From Teichococcus oryzae (GTDB taxonomy: Bacteria; Pseudomonadota; Alphaproteobacteria; Acetobacterales; Acetobacteraceae): DNA of 64,000 nt. Both the position numbers and the translations under genes were made by a program. Each line of letters begins with the position of its first letter. The stretch's first letter is position 1. The notes beneath the pieces were generated by a model. That model saw only the letters and a list, made by a program, of their open reading frames with translations, was not told the DNA's origin and searched no databases. The stretch is from assembly GCF_008386565.1 (NCBI RefSeq), contig NZ_VUKA01000011.1, forward strand, positions 32,247-96,246. Direction: 5' to 3'. Positions 1 through 9,053 of this stretch are shown here, one piece after another.

Positions 1-113
1 GCAGAAGTGGGACCTGGCCTTGTGAACCTTGGCAGCCCGTCATGACCGCTGCTTGACGGTAAGGCAGGTAGCTCGCAAAATTTTTGAACCACGAGAAAAA
101 AGGGGAAATTGCC

Positions 114-626
114 ATGCCGCATGATGGCCATGAGCACCATGATCTTCCTGCATCGGCGCCGGAGGATGGCTGGAAGCATAGCGGTGTGCGGGTGATCCCC
201 GCTGGGAGCTTCGATACCGGAACTGCCCAGACGCAGGGGATGAACCGGGCCGCCGCCATCAATCTGGCACGCGTCGGGGCCCAGAAGATCTGGGCTGGCA
301 CAGTTCACATCCATGCCAACGCCAAGACCGGCGCGCATCACCATGGACCGCTGGAAAGCGTGATCTATGTCATCAAGGGCAAGGCCCGGATGCGCTGGGG
401 CGAGAAGCTGGAATTCACCGCCGAGGCGGGGCCGGGCGACTTCATCTATGTGCCGCCCTTTGTGCCGCATCAGGAGATCAACGCGTCTTCCGATGAAACG
501 CTTGAATGCGTCCTTGTGCGCAGCGACAACGAGGCCGTGGTGGTGAACCTTGACATCGAGCCGGTGGAGAAGCCGGAGGACGTGGCCTGGGTGGACCCGA
601 TCCACAAGGATCCCGCCGCCGGCTGA
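114..626 (+). CDS. Cupin domain-containing protein
   Basis: A 170-residue single-domain cupin, predicted cytosolic with no signal peptide. Cupin motif 1 is seen around residues 73-90, with H75, H77 and E81 as likely metal ligands. Motif 2 is at residues 108-122 and gives the fourth ligand, H119. The His-rich N-terminus (residues 3-9) may also bind metal. The ATG at 114 is chosen because AGGGGA lies 7 bases upstream; a TTG at 84 in frame has no such site. The gene converges on the debranching enzyme gene with only 4 bases between the stops, and a shared hairpin covers both. The family ranges from isomerases to dioxygenases and sensors, so the substrate cannot be read from the sequence. Confidence 0.85.
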   Translation: MPHDGHEHHDLPASAPEDGWKHSGVRVIPAGSFDTGTAQTQGMNRAAAINLARVGAQKIWAGTVHIHANAKTGAHHHGPLESVIYVIKGKARMRWGEKLEFTAEAGPGDFIYVPPFVPHQEINASSDETLECVLVRSDNEAVVVNLDIEPVEKPEDVAWVDPIHKDPAAG

Positions 627-642
627 CCCATCAGGCGGCGGG
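612..642. terminator. Hairpin shared by two convergent genes
   Basis: A 9-bp perfect stem (612-620 with 634-642, CCCGCCGCC/GGCGGCGGG) and a 13-base loop span the stop codons of the cupin and debranching enzyme genes. There is no T-run on either side, so it may act as a bidirectional pause or terminator. It lies partly inside both coding sequences. Confidence 0.45.
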
Positions 643-2790
643 CAGCATCCGCACCTGAACGCCGCCGGTTTGTTCCAGGACCTCCATCTGCACGCCATTG
701 CCGCCGCGTCGGAGCAGAATGTCCGCTCGCCCGCCGCCCAGCTGCAGATTGTGCAAAGCCAGGTGATCCACCGAGGGCGGCAACAACGGGGAATCCAGCA
801 GGATGGTGCGGCGAGCGGGATCAAAGCGAAGTCCGAGGCAGACGCCGAGCAGGGCGATCGGCGTGCCCGCCGCCCAGGCCTGCGGCGAACAGGCCACCGG
901 ATAAAGCGTCGGTCCCTCGCCTTGGCGACGCCGGAAGCCGCAGAACAGTTCCGGCAAGCGGTGGGCGGGATCATGTCCCGCTGCCCCCAACAGGCCGGAG
1001 AAGACCTGCATCGCGGCCTGGCGATAACCGTAGCGGGCGAAGCCTTCCGCGATCAGTGCGTTGTCATGGGGCCAGACGGAGCCGTTGTGGTAGCTCATCG
1101 GGTTGAAGCGTGCCGCGCGGGACGTCACGGTGCGAATGCCCCAGCCACAGAACGCGTCCGGCTCCAGAAGGGCCCGCACCATTTGCGCCGCTCGATCCGG
1201 CCGCGCGATCCCGCCGAACAGCGCATGGCCCGCATTGGAACTGCGTATGCGGCAGGGCCGCTTGCGCCCATCCAGCGCCAACACGTAGCTGCCAAGCTCC
1301 GCATCCCAGAAAGCGGCGTCGAAGCGCTCCTGAAGCTCCGTCGCGCGTGTTTCGAGCTGAATGGCGCGCGTAGCCTGACCAAGGGCACGGGCGATCCGGG
1401 CCGCGGCCAGCCAGGCCGCATGCACATAGGCCTGCAATTCCACCAGCGCGATCGGGCCCTCGGCGATGCTGCCATCATCATGGAAGATGGCGTCGTGGCT
1501 GTCCTTCCAGCCCTGGTTGACCAGCCCGTTCGGCGTCTTGCGGAGGTACTCGACAAAGCCGTCGCCGTCGCTGTCACCATGCTGATCGATCCAGCCCAGC
1601 GCCGCCTCGATATGGGGCCACAAGCCCTGCAAGGTGTCAGTGTCGCCGGTGCGGTCCAGATAGGCACCGGCCAGCATGATAAAGAGAGGCGTGGAATCCA
1701 CGCTGCCGTAATAATGGCGGAACGGGATCTCCCCCAGCAGCGCCATCTCCCCCTGCCGCATCTCGTGCAGGATCTTGCCGGGCTCGGCATCATTCTCAGC
1801 ATTCACTTCCCGCGCCTGATGCGCGGCAAGGAAGTGCAGGACGCCATGCGCCAGGCCGGGGTCGAGCCACAAGGTCTGCCATGCCGTGATCAAGGCGTCA
1901 CGGCCGAACGGCGTGCTGTACCAGGGCGTGCCGGCGTAAGGGTAGGGGCCATGCGGCGTGTCCGTCACCAACATCGAAAGATCGGCCACGGAGCGGCGCA
2001 AGACCGCATTCAGCAGGGTGTCGTTGCTGTCCACCCTTGCCAATTTCGCGTTGGACAGGTGGCGGGCCGCGCGTGACTGGTGCAAGGCCACGCCGAACCC
2101 ACGCCGTGGCGGCAATTCCTGCCCTTCGCCGCAGCGCACGGACAGGAAAAGGGTCGTGCGGCCATTTGCTCCGAGGACCAGCTCATGCACCGCGCGCTGC
2201 GCTTCGAGAAGGCGTGGCGGAGGATCGAAGCACAGGGCGGTCTGGCGCCGGATGCCGTCGAGGCCCGTATAGGACAGATGAACACCATTGTCCTTGAAGT
2301 CAGGCCGGTGATGCTCGCCATGCAGGGCTCGGCGGCGCCCACGAACCTCGAACAGATCCGCGAAATCGGCAGCGAAGTGGAATTCCAGCCGCAACCGGCA
2401 TGGCGCTCCGGAGAAATTGCGGATCGCTAGCCGCTCATGCCAGGTGCCGCCCCAAAGAAAGCGCGTGCGGCGCAGATGCAGTTGCCCGCGGCCGAGGGGC
2501 GCGCCAAAGCCATTATCCGGTAGCGCCGGGTTGGTCAGGTCGGCGGTGAGCACGGAGTTGTCCGCCTGCAATCCGGCGCTGAGCTGCATTGGCCGGGCGC
2601 CGTTCAGACGCAGGCAAAGGAATGACAAATGCCGGGTATCGCGGTGGAAAAAGCCCTGGGAACCGCCGCCCAGCTCACCATCCGGGCCTGACACGGCAAA
2701 GCTTTCGCCATGCTTGAGGGTCATGGCATGGCTGTTTTGTGGCTCCGTATTATCTTCCGCCGCCACCATCGGGACCGGGGCATCCATCAT
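631..2790 (-). CDS. Amylo-alpha-1,6-glucosidase / glycogen debranching-type enzyme
   Basis: A 719-residue protein with the two-part build of bacterial debranching-type glucosidases. The N-terminal beta-rich GDE_N_bis-type domain covers about residues 20-220 and holds the GFFHRDTRHLS motif. It is followed by an (alpha/alpha)6 toroid with the family segments GRDALITAWQTLW, DGFVEY and NQGWKDSHDA. Such enzymes cleave alpha-1,6 or related glucosidic links in glycogen-like glucans or glucosylglycerate-type solutes. No signal peptide is seen, so it should be cytosolic. The start at 2790 (ATG ATG) lacks a clear ribosome site, and the M at residue 8 is an alternative. The nearby GH13 enzyme and sensor kinase suggest a small alpha-glucan or osmolyte locus; that link is inferred from position only. 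Confidence 0.88.
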   Translation of the reverse strand: MMDAPVPMVAAEDNTEPQNSHAMTLKHGESFAVSGPDGELGGGSQGFFHRDTRHLSFLCLRLNGARPMQLSAGLQADNSVLTADLTNPALPDNGFGAPLGRGQLHLRRTRFLWGGTWHERLAIRNFSGAPCRLRLEFHFAADFADLFEVRGRRRALHGEHHRPDFKDNGVHLSYTGLDGIRRQTALCFDPPPRLLEAQRAVHELVLGANGRTTLFLSVRCGEGQELPPRRGFGVALHQSRAARHLSNAKLARVDSNDTLLNAVLRRSVADLSMLVTDTPHGPYPYAGTPWYSTPFGRDALITAWQTLWLDPGLAHGVLHFLAAHQAREVNAENDAEPGKILHEMRQGEMALLGEIPFRHYYGSVDSTPLFIMLAGAYLDRTGDTDTLQGLWPHIEAALGWIDQHGDSDGDGFVEYLRKTPNGLVNQGWKDSHDAIFHDDGSIAEGPIALVELQAYVHAAWLAAARIARALGQATRAIQLETRATELQERFDAAFWDAELGSYVLALDGRKRPCRIRSSNAGHALFGGIARPDRAAQMVRALLEPDAFCGWGIRTVTSRAARFNPMSYHNGSVWPHDNALIAEGFARYGYRQAAMQVFSGLLGAAGHDPAHRLPELFCGFRRRQGEGPTLYPVACSPQAWAAGTPIALLGVCLGLRFDPARRTILLDSPLLPPSVDHLALHNLQLGGGRADILLRRGGNGVQMEVLEQTGGVQVRMLPAA

Positions 2791-2929
2791 CGGGACGGTG
2801 CACCAACGAACGGAAAATCATGGCGCATGCTGGGGCCGTTCCTCTTGAAACCTCATTATGCGTAAAGAGTTGGAGCCCTCCGCTTCAAGCGATTTCCGGA
2901 TTGCCGGCCGGGAAAATCCACTCGGTCTT

Positions 2930-4153
2930 TCAACTCTCCAGGGAAATATCCAACGTCAGGCTGACGGTGGTCGGTGGGCCGCATTCCACCACGACCGGCT
3001 CGCCGCCGCCGATCAGGCGGATCAGGGCCAGGCCGGACTGACCGTTCTCCCCGCTCCGCCTTGCGGCCTCAGCCGGCAGTCTGAAGCCAGGGCCCTGATC
3101 CGTGACAAGCACCCGGAGGGAACCCGCCACAGGGTCATGTTGCAGGGAAAGGGCCACGTCGCCGGCCCCGTGCCGAACGGCGTTGGACAACAATTCCCAC
3201 ACAACCATGCCAAGGCGTGGCGCATCGAGGGCGCTCAACATGAAAGACGGGCCAAGATCGGCCCGGACCCGCCGCGCGTTTCCTGGCAACAGCCGGCGAA
3301 AGCTGTCCACCAGGGTTCCCAGATAATCCCCGGCGGAAATCCGCCGGCTCATCGGCTGGCCGCGAAGGCGGGTGTGGAGGTCGGCCACTGCCTGGATGCG
3401 TCCCGCCGCGGCGGCCAGGCGGTCCGCCAACTCCTTGTCTTCCACGGCCAAGGCCTGGAGGCACAGGGCGTCATTGACCATCTGCAGCCCGTTCCCGACC
3501 CGGTGGTCCATCATCTGGATCACCTGGTCCCGTTCACGCAGCAATCGCTGATAGCGTGCCTGGATGCGGTCTGTTTCGCGCCGTGCCGCCAGCAGGCTTT
3601 GTTGCTGTGCCGCCAGCTCCTCCTGCCGGAGCCGAAGCTCCCAATGGGCCGCCAGCATCCCGGCCAGGGATTGCAGCCTCTGGTGGTCATCTTCCGAGAA
3701 GCCGGGGGCAGGTGGCTCCGCGGACAGGATTATCAGGGCGCCGCGCTGCTCATCCCGAACAATGAGAGGGGCCGAGGCACAGAAGCGGGTCGTGAAGCCG
3801 CGCAGCCGCGGCAACGCGGCGGCCTGGCCAGGGATGTGTCCCTTATCCTCTATCACCATCGGCCTTTCCTGCCGGGCCAGCCAACGCCATGCCGCCCTGT
3901 CGCACTCCTCCAGCGGCCAGCCCACCTCCTGGCCCTGCGGCAACGGCGATGTGAGGCAGGCAAAGGCCGTTGTCACGCCGAAGGCGGCGCAGGCCAGATC
4001 GGCCACCTGCTCGATGCTCCGCCCCATTTCCGTTCGCGGCCGCTGGCGGCTCCCACCCGAGCGGATGCCGAGGACCGCCAGATCCGAGCTTCGCGCGAGC
4101 AATGGGGTCGGAGCAGCGGATCGAGGCTGCTCGAACGGCAGGGCTTGGCCCAA
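2930..4153 (-). CDS. GAF-domain sensor histidine kinase, HisKA_2/HWE-like
   Basis: A 407-residue soluble sensor kinase. An N-terminal GAF-like domain (about residues 45-185) is followed by a coiled-coil linker (about 185-225). The dimerisation/phosphotransfer helix has the H-box DHRVGNGLQMV typical of HisKA_2 and HWE kinases. The ATPase domain has an N-box (WELLSNAVRHGA), G1 (TDQGPGF) and a G2-like stretch (SGLALIRLIGGG). No membrane segment is seen, so the signal should be cytosolic. The start is a TTG at 4153 with GGAG 9 bases upstream, and no ATG fits better. No response regulator is adjacent, so it is an orphan kinase. In alphaproteobacteria such kinases often feed general stress or light/redox pathways; that role here is only inferred. 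Confidence 0.85.
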   Translation of the reverse strand: MGQALPFEQPRSAAPTPLLARSSDLAVLGIRSGGSRQRPRTEMGRSIEQVADLACAAFGVTTAFACLTSPLPQGQEVGWPLEECDRAAWRWLARQERPMVIEDKGHIPGQAAALPRLRGFTTRFCASAPLIVRDEQRGALIILSAEPPAPGFSEDDHQRLQSLAGMLAAHWELRLRQEELAAQQQSLLAARRETDRIQARYQRLLRERDQVIQMMDHRVGNGLQMVNDALCLQALAVEDKELADRLAAAAGRIQAVADLHTRLRGQPMSRRISAGDYLGTLVDSFRRLLPGNARRVRADLGPSFMLSALDAPRLGMVVWELLSNAVRHGAGDVALSLQHDPVAGSLRVLVTDQGPGFRLPAEAARRSGENGQSGLALIRLIGGGEPVVVECGPPTTVSLTLDISLES

Positions 4154-4491
4154 GGTGATTTACTCCAAATAGGCCTGCTTGTTCGCTGAACACACTTCAG
4201 GGTTGAGCGAAGCGGCGCATCTAGGTGGCATACTTTCTGAATTTTTGCTTCATCACAATCTTGAGTTGCGGATTGATGCGCATTCAAAAAGAAAAGGACT
4301 GGGCAAGCTTCCTGGTGCAACTCCGGAGAAGGCAGATCTGGCCTGCTGCATTTCGGAAATAGCCACCTCGCAAGGCTTTTCTGTTGCCCTGAAATCACAA
4401 AAGCGCGAGTAATAGCTGCGAGGGCTAGAAATGCCCGATCGGGAATCGCCGGTCAAACGGCGCCTGATCACCCAAGAACAGGAGGCGCAAC
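4154..4491. other. Divergent intergenic region between sensor kinase and GH13 genes
   Basis: No convincing gene lies in these 338 bases. The region is more AT-rich than its surroundings and must hold the promoters of the kinase (leftward) and the alpha-glucosidase (rightward), but no clear -35/-10 pair stands out. A 10-bp palindrome, CCCGATCGGG at 4434-4443, lies about 50 bases before the alpha-glucosidase start and could be an operator. An AGGAGG ribosome site sits 6 bases before the ATG at 4492. Confidence 0.5.
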
Positions 4492-6174
4492 ATGGTGACT
4501 GGCGCGGAGTGGTGGCGCGGCGCAGTGCTGTATCAGATCTATCCGCGCAGCTTCGCGGACAGCAATGGCGATGGGATCGGCGATCTGAAAGGCATCGAGG
4601 CCCGGCTGGAATATGTGGCCGGCCTTGGTGTGGACGCGATCTGGATCTGCCCTTTCTATGCTTCTCCGGGAAAGGATTTCGGGTACGACATCTCCGATCA
4701 TGTGGCGATTGATCCGCAATTCGGCTCCCTGGAGGATTTCGACCGTGTCCTTGCCAAGGCGCACCGGCTGGGCCTGCGGGTCCTGCTCGACCTGGTCGGC
4801 GGCCACACCTCGGATCGGCACCCCTGGTTCCAGCGCAGCCGGATGTCGCGCGATTCGGTTGAAGCCGATTGGTATGTCTGGGCGGACCCATCGCCTGATG
4901 GAACCCCACCAAACAACTGGCTGAGCGTTTTCGGCGGCCCCGCCTGGAAGTGGGACCCGCTTCGCCGCCAGTACTACCTGCACCATTTCCTCGACAGCCA
5001 GCCCAGTCTGAACCTTGCCAGCCCCGGCGCGCTTGATGCGATGCTGGAGGTGGGCGAGTTCTGGTTGAAGCGGGGCGTGGATGGTTTCCGCCTGGATGCC
5101 ATCGATTTCCTGGCGCACGATCCGGCGCTGCGCAACAACCCGGCACGTCCCACGGCCGATGGCCGCACGCCGGCCAAGCTGTTCGGCCTGCAAAGTCATG
5201 ATCACGACATGATGCATCCGGATACGCTGGCGATCCTGGGCCGCATCCGGGCACTGACCGACCGCTATCCGGGAACCGCCACCCTCGGCGAGATCTCCAG
5301 CCAGGACGGCGCCTTTGATCGCATCCGCCGCTACACATCGGGGGAAGGGCGGCTGCACATGGCCTATACCCTGCGGCCACTGCGGGGCGGCTTCGACCAT
5401 GCCACGGTGGAAGGACTGATCGACGCTGCGTCGGCCGACACGGCCGGGGAGGGGTGGCCTTGCTGGTCTTTCTCCAACCACGACGTGGAACGGGCTGCGA
5501 GCCGCTGGAAGCCGGTCGGAGCGAAGGAGCGCGACCCGCGCTTCTTGCGGCTTCTCGCCATGCTGCTGTTGTCGCTCCGCGGCAGCGTCTGCCTTTACCA
5601 GGGCGAAGAGCTTGGCCTGCCGGAAGCCGAATTGGCGCTGGAGGACATCCGGGATCCCTTTGGCCTGACCTACTGGCCTGAATTCCGTGGCCGCGACGGC
5701 AGCCGCACGCCCATGCCATGGGAAGCCGCGATGCCGAATGCCGGCTTTTCCGCGGGAAAGCCCTGGCTTCCGGTTCCGGAAGCGCATCGCGCCCTCGCGG
5801 TGGACCGCCAGGAGGCCGATGCCGGTAGCTTGTTGCAGATGTGGCGCCGTGCCCTTGGCTTGCGGCGGGCCTGCCCGGCCCTTGTGCGTGGCACGCAGCG
5901 CCGGCTCGATCTTCCGGCGCCGCTGGTGGGCCTGGTGCGGGACTATGCCGGCCAGAGCGTGCTCGCGGTCTTCAACCTGTCGGCCGAGCCGGTGCGGCTG
6001 AAGTTGCATGAATTGTCGGGCGCGACGCCGCTGCCGGACGTAGCCGGGCTGGGCGCCCGGATCGGGATGGAGGATGCCGGCGGCATTGCCATGCTGCCAC
6101 CCTTCGGCGCCTTGCTGGCGCAGCTGGATACCGCCCAGGCTCCGGTGCGGCCACTGGAGTTGCAGCACGGCTGA
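4492..6174 (+). CDS. GH13 family alpha-glucosidase / alpha-amylase-type enzyme
   Basis: A 560-residue retaining glycoside hydrolase with the (beta/alpha)8 barrel of family 13. The catalytic set is visible: nucleophile D202 in GFRLDAIDF, acid/base E267 in TLGEISS, and transition-state stabiliser D331 in SFSNHDVERA. H105 of region I is present, but that region reads DLVGGHTSD instead of the usual DLVxNHTSD, so the Asn is replaced by Gly. The N-terminal WWRGAVLYQIYPRSF and the length fit the oligo-1,6-glucosidase/alpha-glucosidase group rather than endo-amylases. No signal peptide is seen, so it is cytosolic. The start is well supported by AGGAGG 6 bases upstream. The likely substrates are short malto- or isomalto-oligosaccharides or sucrose-like sugars; the exact one is unknown. 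Confidence 0.9.
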   Translation: MVTGAEWWRGAVLYQIYPRSFADSNGDGIGDLKGIEARLEYVAGLGVDAIWICPFYASPGKDFGYDISDHVAIDPQFGSLEDFDRVLAKAHRLGLRVLLDLVGGHTSDRHPWFQRSRMSRDSVEADWYVWADPSPDGTPPNNWLSVFGGPAWKWDPLRRQYYLHHFLDSQPSLNLASPGALDAMLEVGEFWLKRGVDGFRLDAIDFLAHDPALRNNPARPTADGRTPAKLFGLQSHDHDMMHPDTLAILGRIRALTDRYPGTATLGEISSQDGAFDRIRRYTSGEGRLHMAYTLRPLRGGFDHATVEGLIDAASADTAGEGWPCWSFSNHDVERAASRWKPVGAKERDPRFLRLLAMLLLSLRGSVCLYQGEELGLPEAELALEDIRDPFGLTYWPEFRGRDGSRTPMPWEAAMPNAGFSAGKPWLPVPEAHRALAVDRQEADAGSLLQMWRRALGLRRACPALVRGTQRRLDLPAPLVGLVRDYAGQSVLAVFNLSAEPVRLKLHELSGATPLPDVAGLGARIGMEDAGGIAMLPPFGALLAQLDTAQAPVRPLELQHG

Positions 6175-6177
6175 GGC

Positions 6178-6202
6178 GGCAAGGGCTGGGTAAACCCTTG
6201 CC
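6178..6202 (+). terminator. Hairpin after the GH13 gene
   Basis: An 8-bp perfect stem (6178-6185 with 6195-6202, GGCAAGGG/CCCTTGCC) with a 9-base loop starts 4 bases after the GH13 stop. No T-run follows, so it may be a weak or Rho-assisted terminator. Confidence 0.45.
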
Positions 6203-6287
6203 CGGCCAGCCATGGCCGTGTTCTCTGGAAAAAGGGCCCAGGAGAGGCCATCGCCAGTCCTGGTTCCCTTGATCGGAGACAGGTTCC

Positions 6288-7868
6288 ATGCATCGCCGCA
6301 CCCTGCTGGCCGCCGCCGCGGCCTCCGCCCTGGCCCGGCCTTCCTTGGCGCAGCCGGCCAGAGGGCGCGTGCTGAGATATGTGCCGCAATCCGATCTCAC
6401 CGTCACCGATCCGGTGCTGACCACCGCCTACATCACCCGGACCCATGGGCTGCTGATCTGGGACCAGCTTTATGGGCTGGATGCCGAGTTGCGCCCGCAG
6501 CCGCAGATGGTGGAACGCCATGCCGTCGGGGATGATGGCAGGCTCTGGACCTTTCGCCTGCGGGAAGGCCTGCTTTTTCATGACGGTGAGCCGGTCCGCG
6601 GCCGGGATTGCATCGCCTCCGTCCGGCGATGGGCGCAGCGCGACGCGCTCGGCCGGGCTTTGCTGGCCCGCATCGAGGAGATGGCGGCACCGGATGACCG
6701 CACCTTCACGATCCGCCTGAGGCGGCCTTTCGCGGCCATGCTGGAAGCCCTGGGCAAGGTCGGCCCTTCCGCCCTTTTCATCATGCCGGAGCGCCTCGCC
6801 AACACGCCGCCGAACCAACCTATCCAGGAAATGATCGGTTCCGGCCCGTTCCGCTGGAAGGGCGACGAGCGCGTGGTCGGGGCCCGCGTGGTTTACGAGA
6901 AGTTCGCCCGCTACAGGCCGCGCGACAGCGGCACGGTGTCCTGGGCCGCGGGCCCGAAGCGCGCGCAGTTCGACCGCGTGGAATGGCACGTCATGCCGGA
7001 CCCCGGCACCGCGACGGCGGCCCTGCAGAATGGCGAGGTGGATTGGTGGGAAAACCCGCCAAACGACCTGCTGCCATTGCTGGAAGGCAATCGTGGCATC
7101 GCCACCCAGCGCGCCACCCCGCTGGGCACCGTGGGCACTGGCGTGTTCAACCACCTGCATCCGCCCTTCAACAATCCGGCGATCCGCCGCGCCGTGCTCG
7201 GCGCGGTCAACCAGGCGGACTACATGACGGCCGCCGCCGGCACGGATCGCAGCCTGTGGCGCGCGCCCATCGGCATCTTCACGCCGGAAACGCCAATGGC
7301 CACGCGCGCCTCGCTCGATGTGTTCGGCACGCCGCCGGGGCTGGAGCGCTCCCGACAGGCGCTGCGGGAAGCCGGCTACAAGGGCGAGAAGGTGGTGCTG
7401 CTGTCACCTTCGGACCAGCCCGTGCTGGCGGCGCTTGGCGATGTCTGCCACGACATGCTGAAGAAGCTTGGCATGAATGTGGATTATGTTGTCAGCGACT
7501 GGGGCTCGCTGGTGCAGCGCCGCGCCAGCAAGGCGCCGCCGGATCAGGGCGGGTGGAGCATGTTCAACACGACCTGGGCGGGCCTCGACATGATCAACCC
7601 GGTGACGGCCCAGGTGCTGCGTGCCGGCGGGGAAAGCGGCTTCTTCGGCTGGGCCGACATTCCGCGCCTTGAGGAACTGCGCGAGGAATGGCTCGATGCC
7701 CCGGATCTCGACGCGCAAAGGTTTCTCGCCCGGGAAATCCAGGCAGTGGCCATCCGGGAAGTGCCGTTCCTGCCGCTTGGCCAGTATTTCTACAAGACCG
7801 CCTATCGCCAGGACCTGCGCGACGTCGTGGGCGGCCTGTTCGTGTTCTGGAATGCGCGCCGCGCCTGA
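6288..7868 (+). CDS. ABC transporter substrate-binding protein, family 5 (peptide/opine type)
   Basis: A 526-residue extracytoplasmic solute receptor of the SBP_bac_5 type. The N-terminus has a double Arg, a hydrophobic Ala/Leu stretch and a likely cleavage site after SLA (about residue 21), so it is exported to the periplasm. Family landmarks include LWTFRLREGLLFHDGEPV and the segment around TFTIRLRRPF. The length matches DppA/OppA-like proteins. The amidohydrolase gene starts 14 bases downstream, so the two should be co-transcribed. No permease or ATPase genes are nearby, so the receptor must share a transporter encoded elsewhere. The pairing hints at import of an N-acylated amino acid or peptide that the amidohydrolase then cleaves; this is inferred. 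Confidence 0.88.
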   Translation: MHRRTLLAAAAASALARPSLAQPARGRVLRYVPQSDLTVTDPVLTTAYITRTHGLLIWDQLYGLDAELRPQPQMVERHAVGDDGRLWTFRLREGLLFHDGEPVRGRDCIASVRRWAQRDALGRALLARIEEMAAPDDRTFTIRLRRPFAAMLEALGKVGPSALFIMPERLANTPPNQPIQEMIGSGPFRWKGDERVVGARVVYEKFARYRPRDSGTVSWAAGPKRAQFDRVEWHVMPDPGTATAALQNGEVDWWENPPNDLLPLLEGNRGIATQRATPLGTVGTGVFNHLHPPFNNPAIRRAVLGAVNQADYMTAAAGTDRSLWRAPIGIFTPETPMATRASLDVFGTPPGLERSRQALREAGYKGEKVVLLSPSDQPVLAALGDVCHDMLKKLGMNVDYVVSDWGSLVQRRASKAPPDQGGWSMFNTTWAGLDMINPVTAQVLRAGGESGFFGWADIPRLEELREEWLDAPDLDAQRFLAREIQAVAIREVPFLPLGQYFYKTAYRQDLRDVVGGLFVFWNARRA

Positions 7869-7882
7869 ATCAAGGAATGACC

Positions 7883-9046
7883 ATGTCCGCCCTCGACCAT
7901 ATCCGTCGCTACCATGATGGCCTGACCGCCATCCGCCGTGACCTGCATGCCCATCCCGAACTCGGCCTGGAGGAGCATCGCACCGCTGGCATCGTTGCGC
8001 GCCTGCTGGAGGAATACGGGGTGGACGAGGTGCATCGCGGCGTGGGGCGCACCGGGGTGGTCGGCGTGCTGCGCGCAGGAAGCGGCAACCGCGCCATCGG
8101 CCTGCGCGCCGACATGGACGCATTGCCGATGAGCGAGATGACGGGGCTGCCCTATGCTTCCACCATTCCGGGCAAGATGCATGCCTGCGGCCATGACGGC
8201 CACACCACCATGCTGCTCGGCGCCGCGCGCTACCTCGCGGAAACGCGCAACTTCAACGGCACTGTCCACCTGATCTTCCAGCCGGGCGAGGAAGGCTGCG
8301 GCGGCGCGCTGGCGATGCTGGAGGACGGGCTGCTGGACCGCTTCCCCTGTGATGCCCTGTACGGCATGCACAACGCGACCGATCTCGAAATCGGCGAATA
8401 CGCGATCGGCAGTGGTGCCTTCATGGCGGGCGGCGCCTTCTTTGACATCACCATCCATGGGAAAGGCTCGCATGGCGCGCGGCCGGAAGTCAGCATCGAT
8501 CCTGTTCTGACCGCCTGCCACATCGGCAGCGCCTTGCAATCCGTCGTGGCGCGCAACCTGTCGCCGCGCGACACCGCCGTTGTCAGCGTCACCCGGATCA
8601 CCGGCGGCGATGCCTACAACGTCATTCCGCAATCGGCGACATTGTCGGGCACGGCGCGCTTCTTCTCCAACGAGGTGTCGGAGCAGATCGAGGCGGCGAT
8701 GCGCCGCGTGGCGGAGGGTGTGGCCGCCGGCTTCGGCGCCACGGCGGAGCTGGATTACCGGCTGATCTTCGCGCCGCTGCTGAATGATCCGGAATGCAGC
8801 ACTGCCATCGCCGATGCCGCGGCCGATCTGGTGGGCGATGCGCGGGTCACCAGGGACCGGGCGCCGCTGATGGGCTCGGAGGATTTCTCCTTCATGCTGG
8901 AGCGATCCACCGGAGCCTATATCCATGTCGGCAACGGACCCGGCGCCGCCCCGCACAACCCGCACTACAATTTCAATGACGCGGCCATTCCCTATGGCGC
9001 GGCGCTTTATGCCCGCATCGCCGAACGCAGCCTGAAGGCAGGGTGA
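7883..9046 (+). CDS. M20D family amidohydrolase (hippurate hydrolase-like)
   Basis: A 387-residue metal-dependent aminoacylase-type enzyme that removes acyl groups from N-acyl amino acids. Visible motifs are HAHPELGLEE (residues 22-31), LRADMDALPM (74-83), the metal-binding C102 and H104 in HACGHDGHTTM, the catalytic/metal pair E136-E137 in FQPGEEG, and H163 in GMHN. This is the family set for a dinuclear site. The start at ATG 7883 has AAGGA 6 bases upstream, and another ATG two codons earlier is possible. No signal peptide is seen, so it is cytosolic. It lies 14 bases behind the binding-protein gene and converges on the esterase gene. Confidence 0.9.
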   Translation: MSALDHIRRYHDGLTAIRRDLHAHPELGLEEHRTAGIVARLLEEYGVDEVHRGVGRTGVVGVLRAGSGNRAIGLRADMDALPMSEMTGLPYASTIPGKMHACGHDGHTTMLLGAARYLAETRNFNGTVHLIFQPGEEGCGGALAMLEDGLLDRFPCDALYGMHNATDLEIGEYAIGSGAFMAGGAFFDITIHGKGSHGARPEVSIDPVLTACHIGSALQSVVARNLSPRDTAVVSVTRITGGDAYNVIPQSATLSGTARFFSNEVSEQIEAAMRRVAEGVAAGFGATAELDYRLIFAPLLNDPECSTAIADAAADLVGDARVTRDRAPLMGSEDFSFMLERSTGAYIHVGNGPGAAPHNPHYNFNDAAIPYGAALYARIAERSLKAG

Positions 9047-9053
9047 CCCTTTC

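Noticed and set aside
4468-6213. Leftward open frame of about 580 codons opposite the GH13 gene
   Set aside because: The rightward frame has all catalytic motifs and a strong ribosome site; the antisense frame has none.
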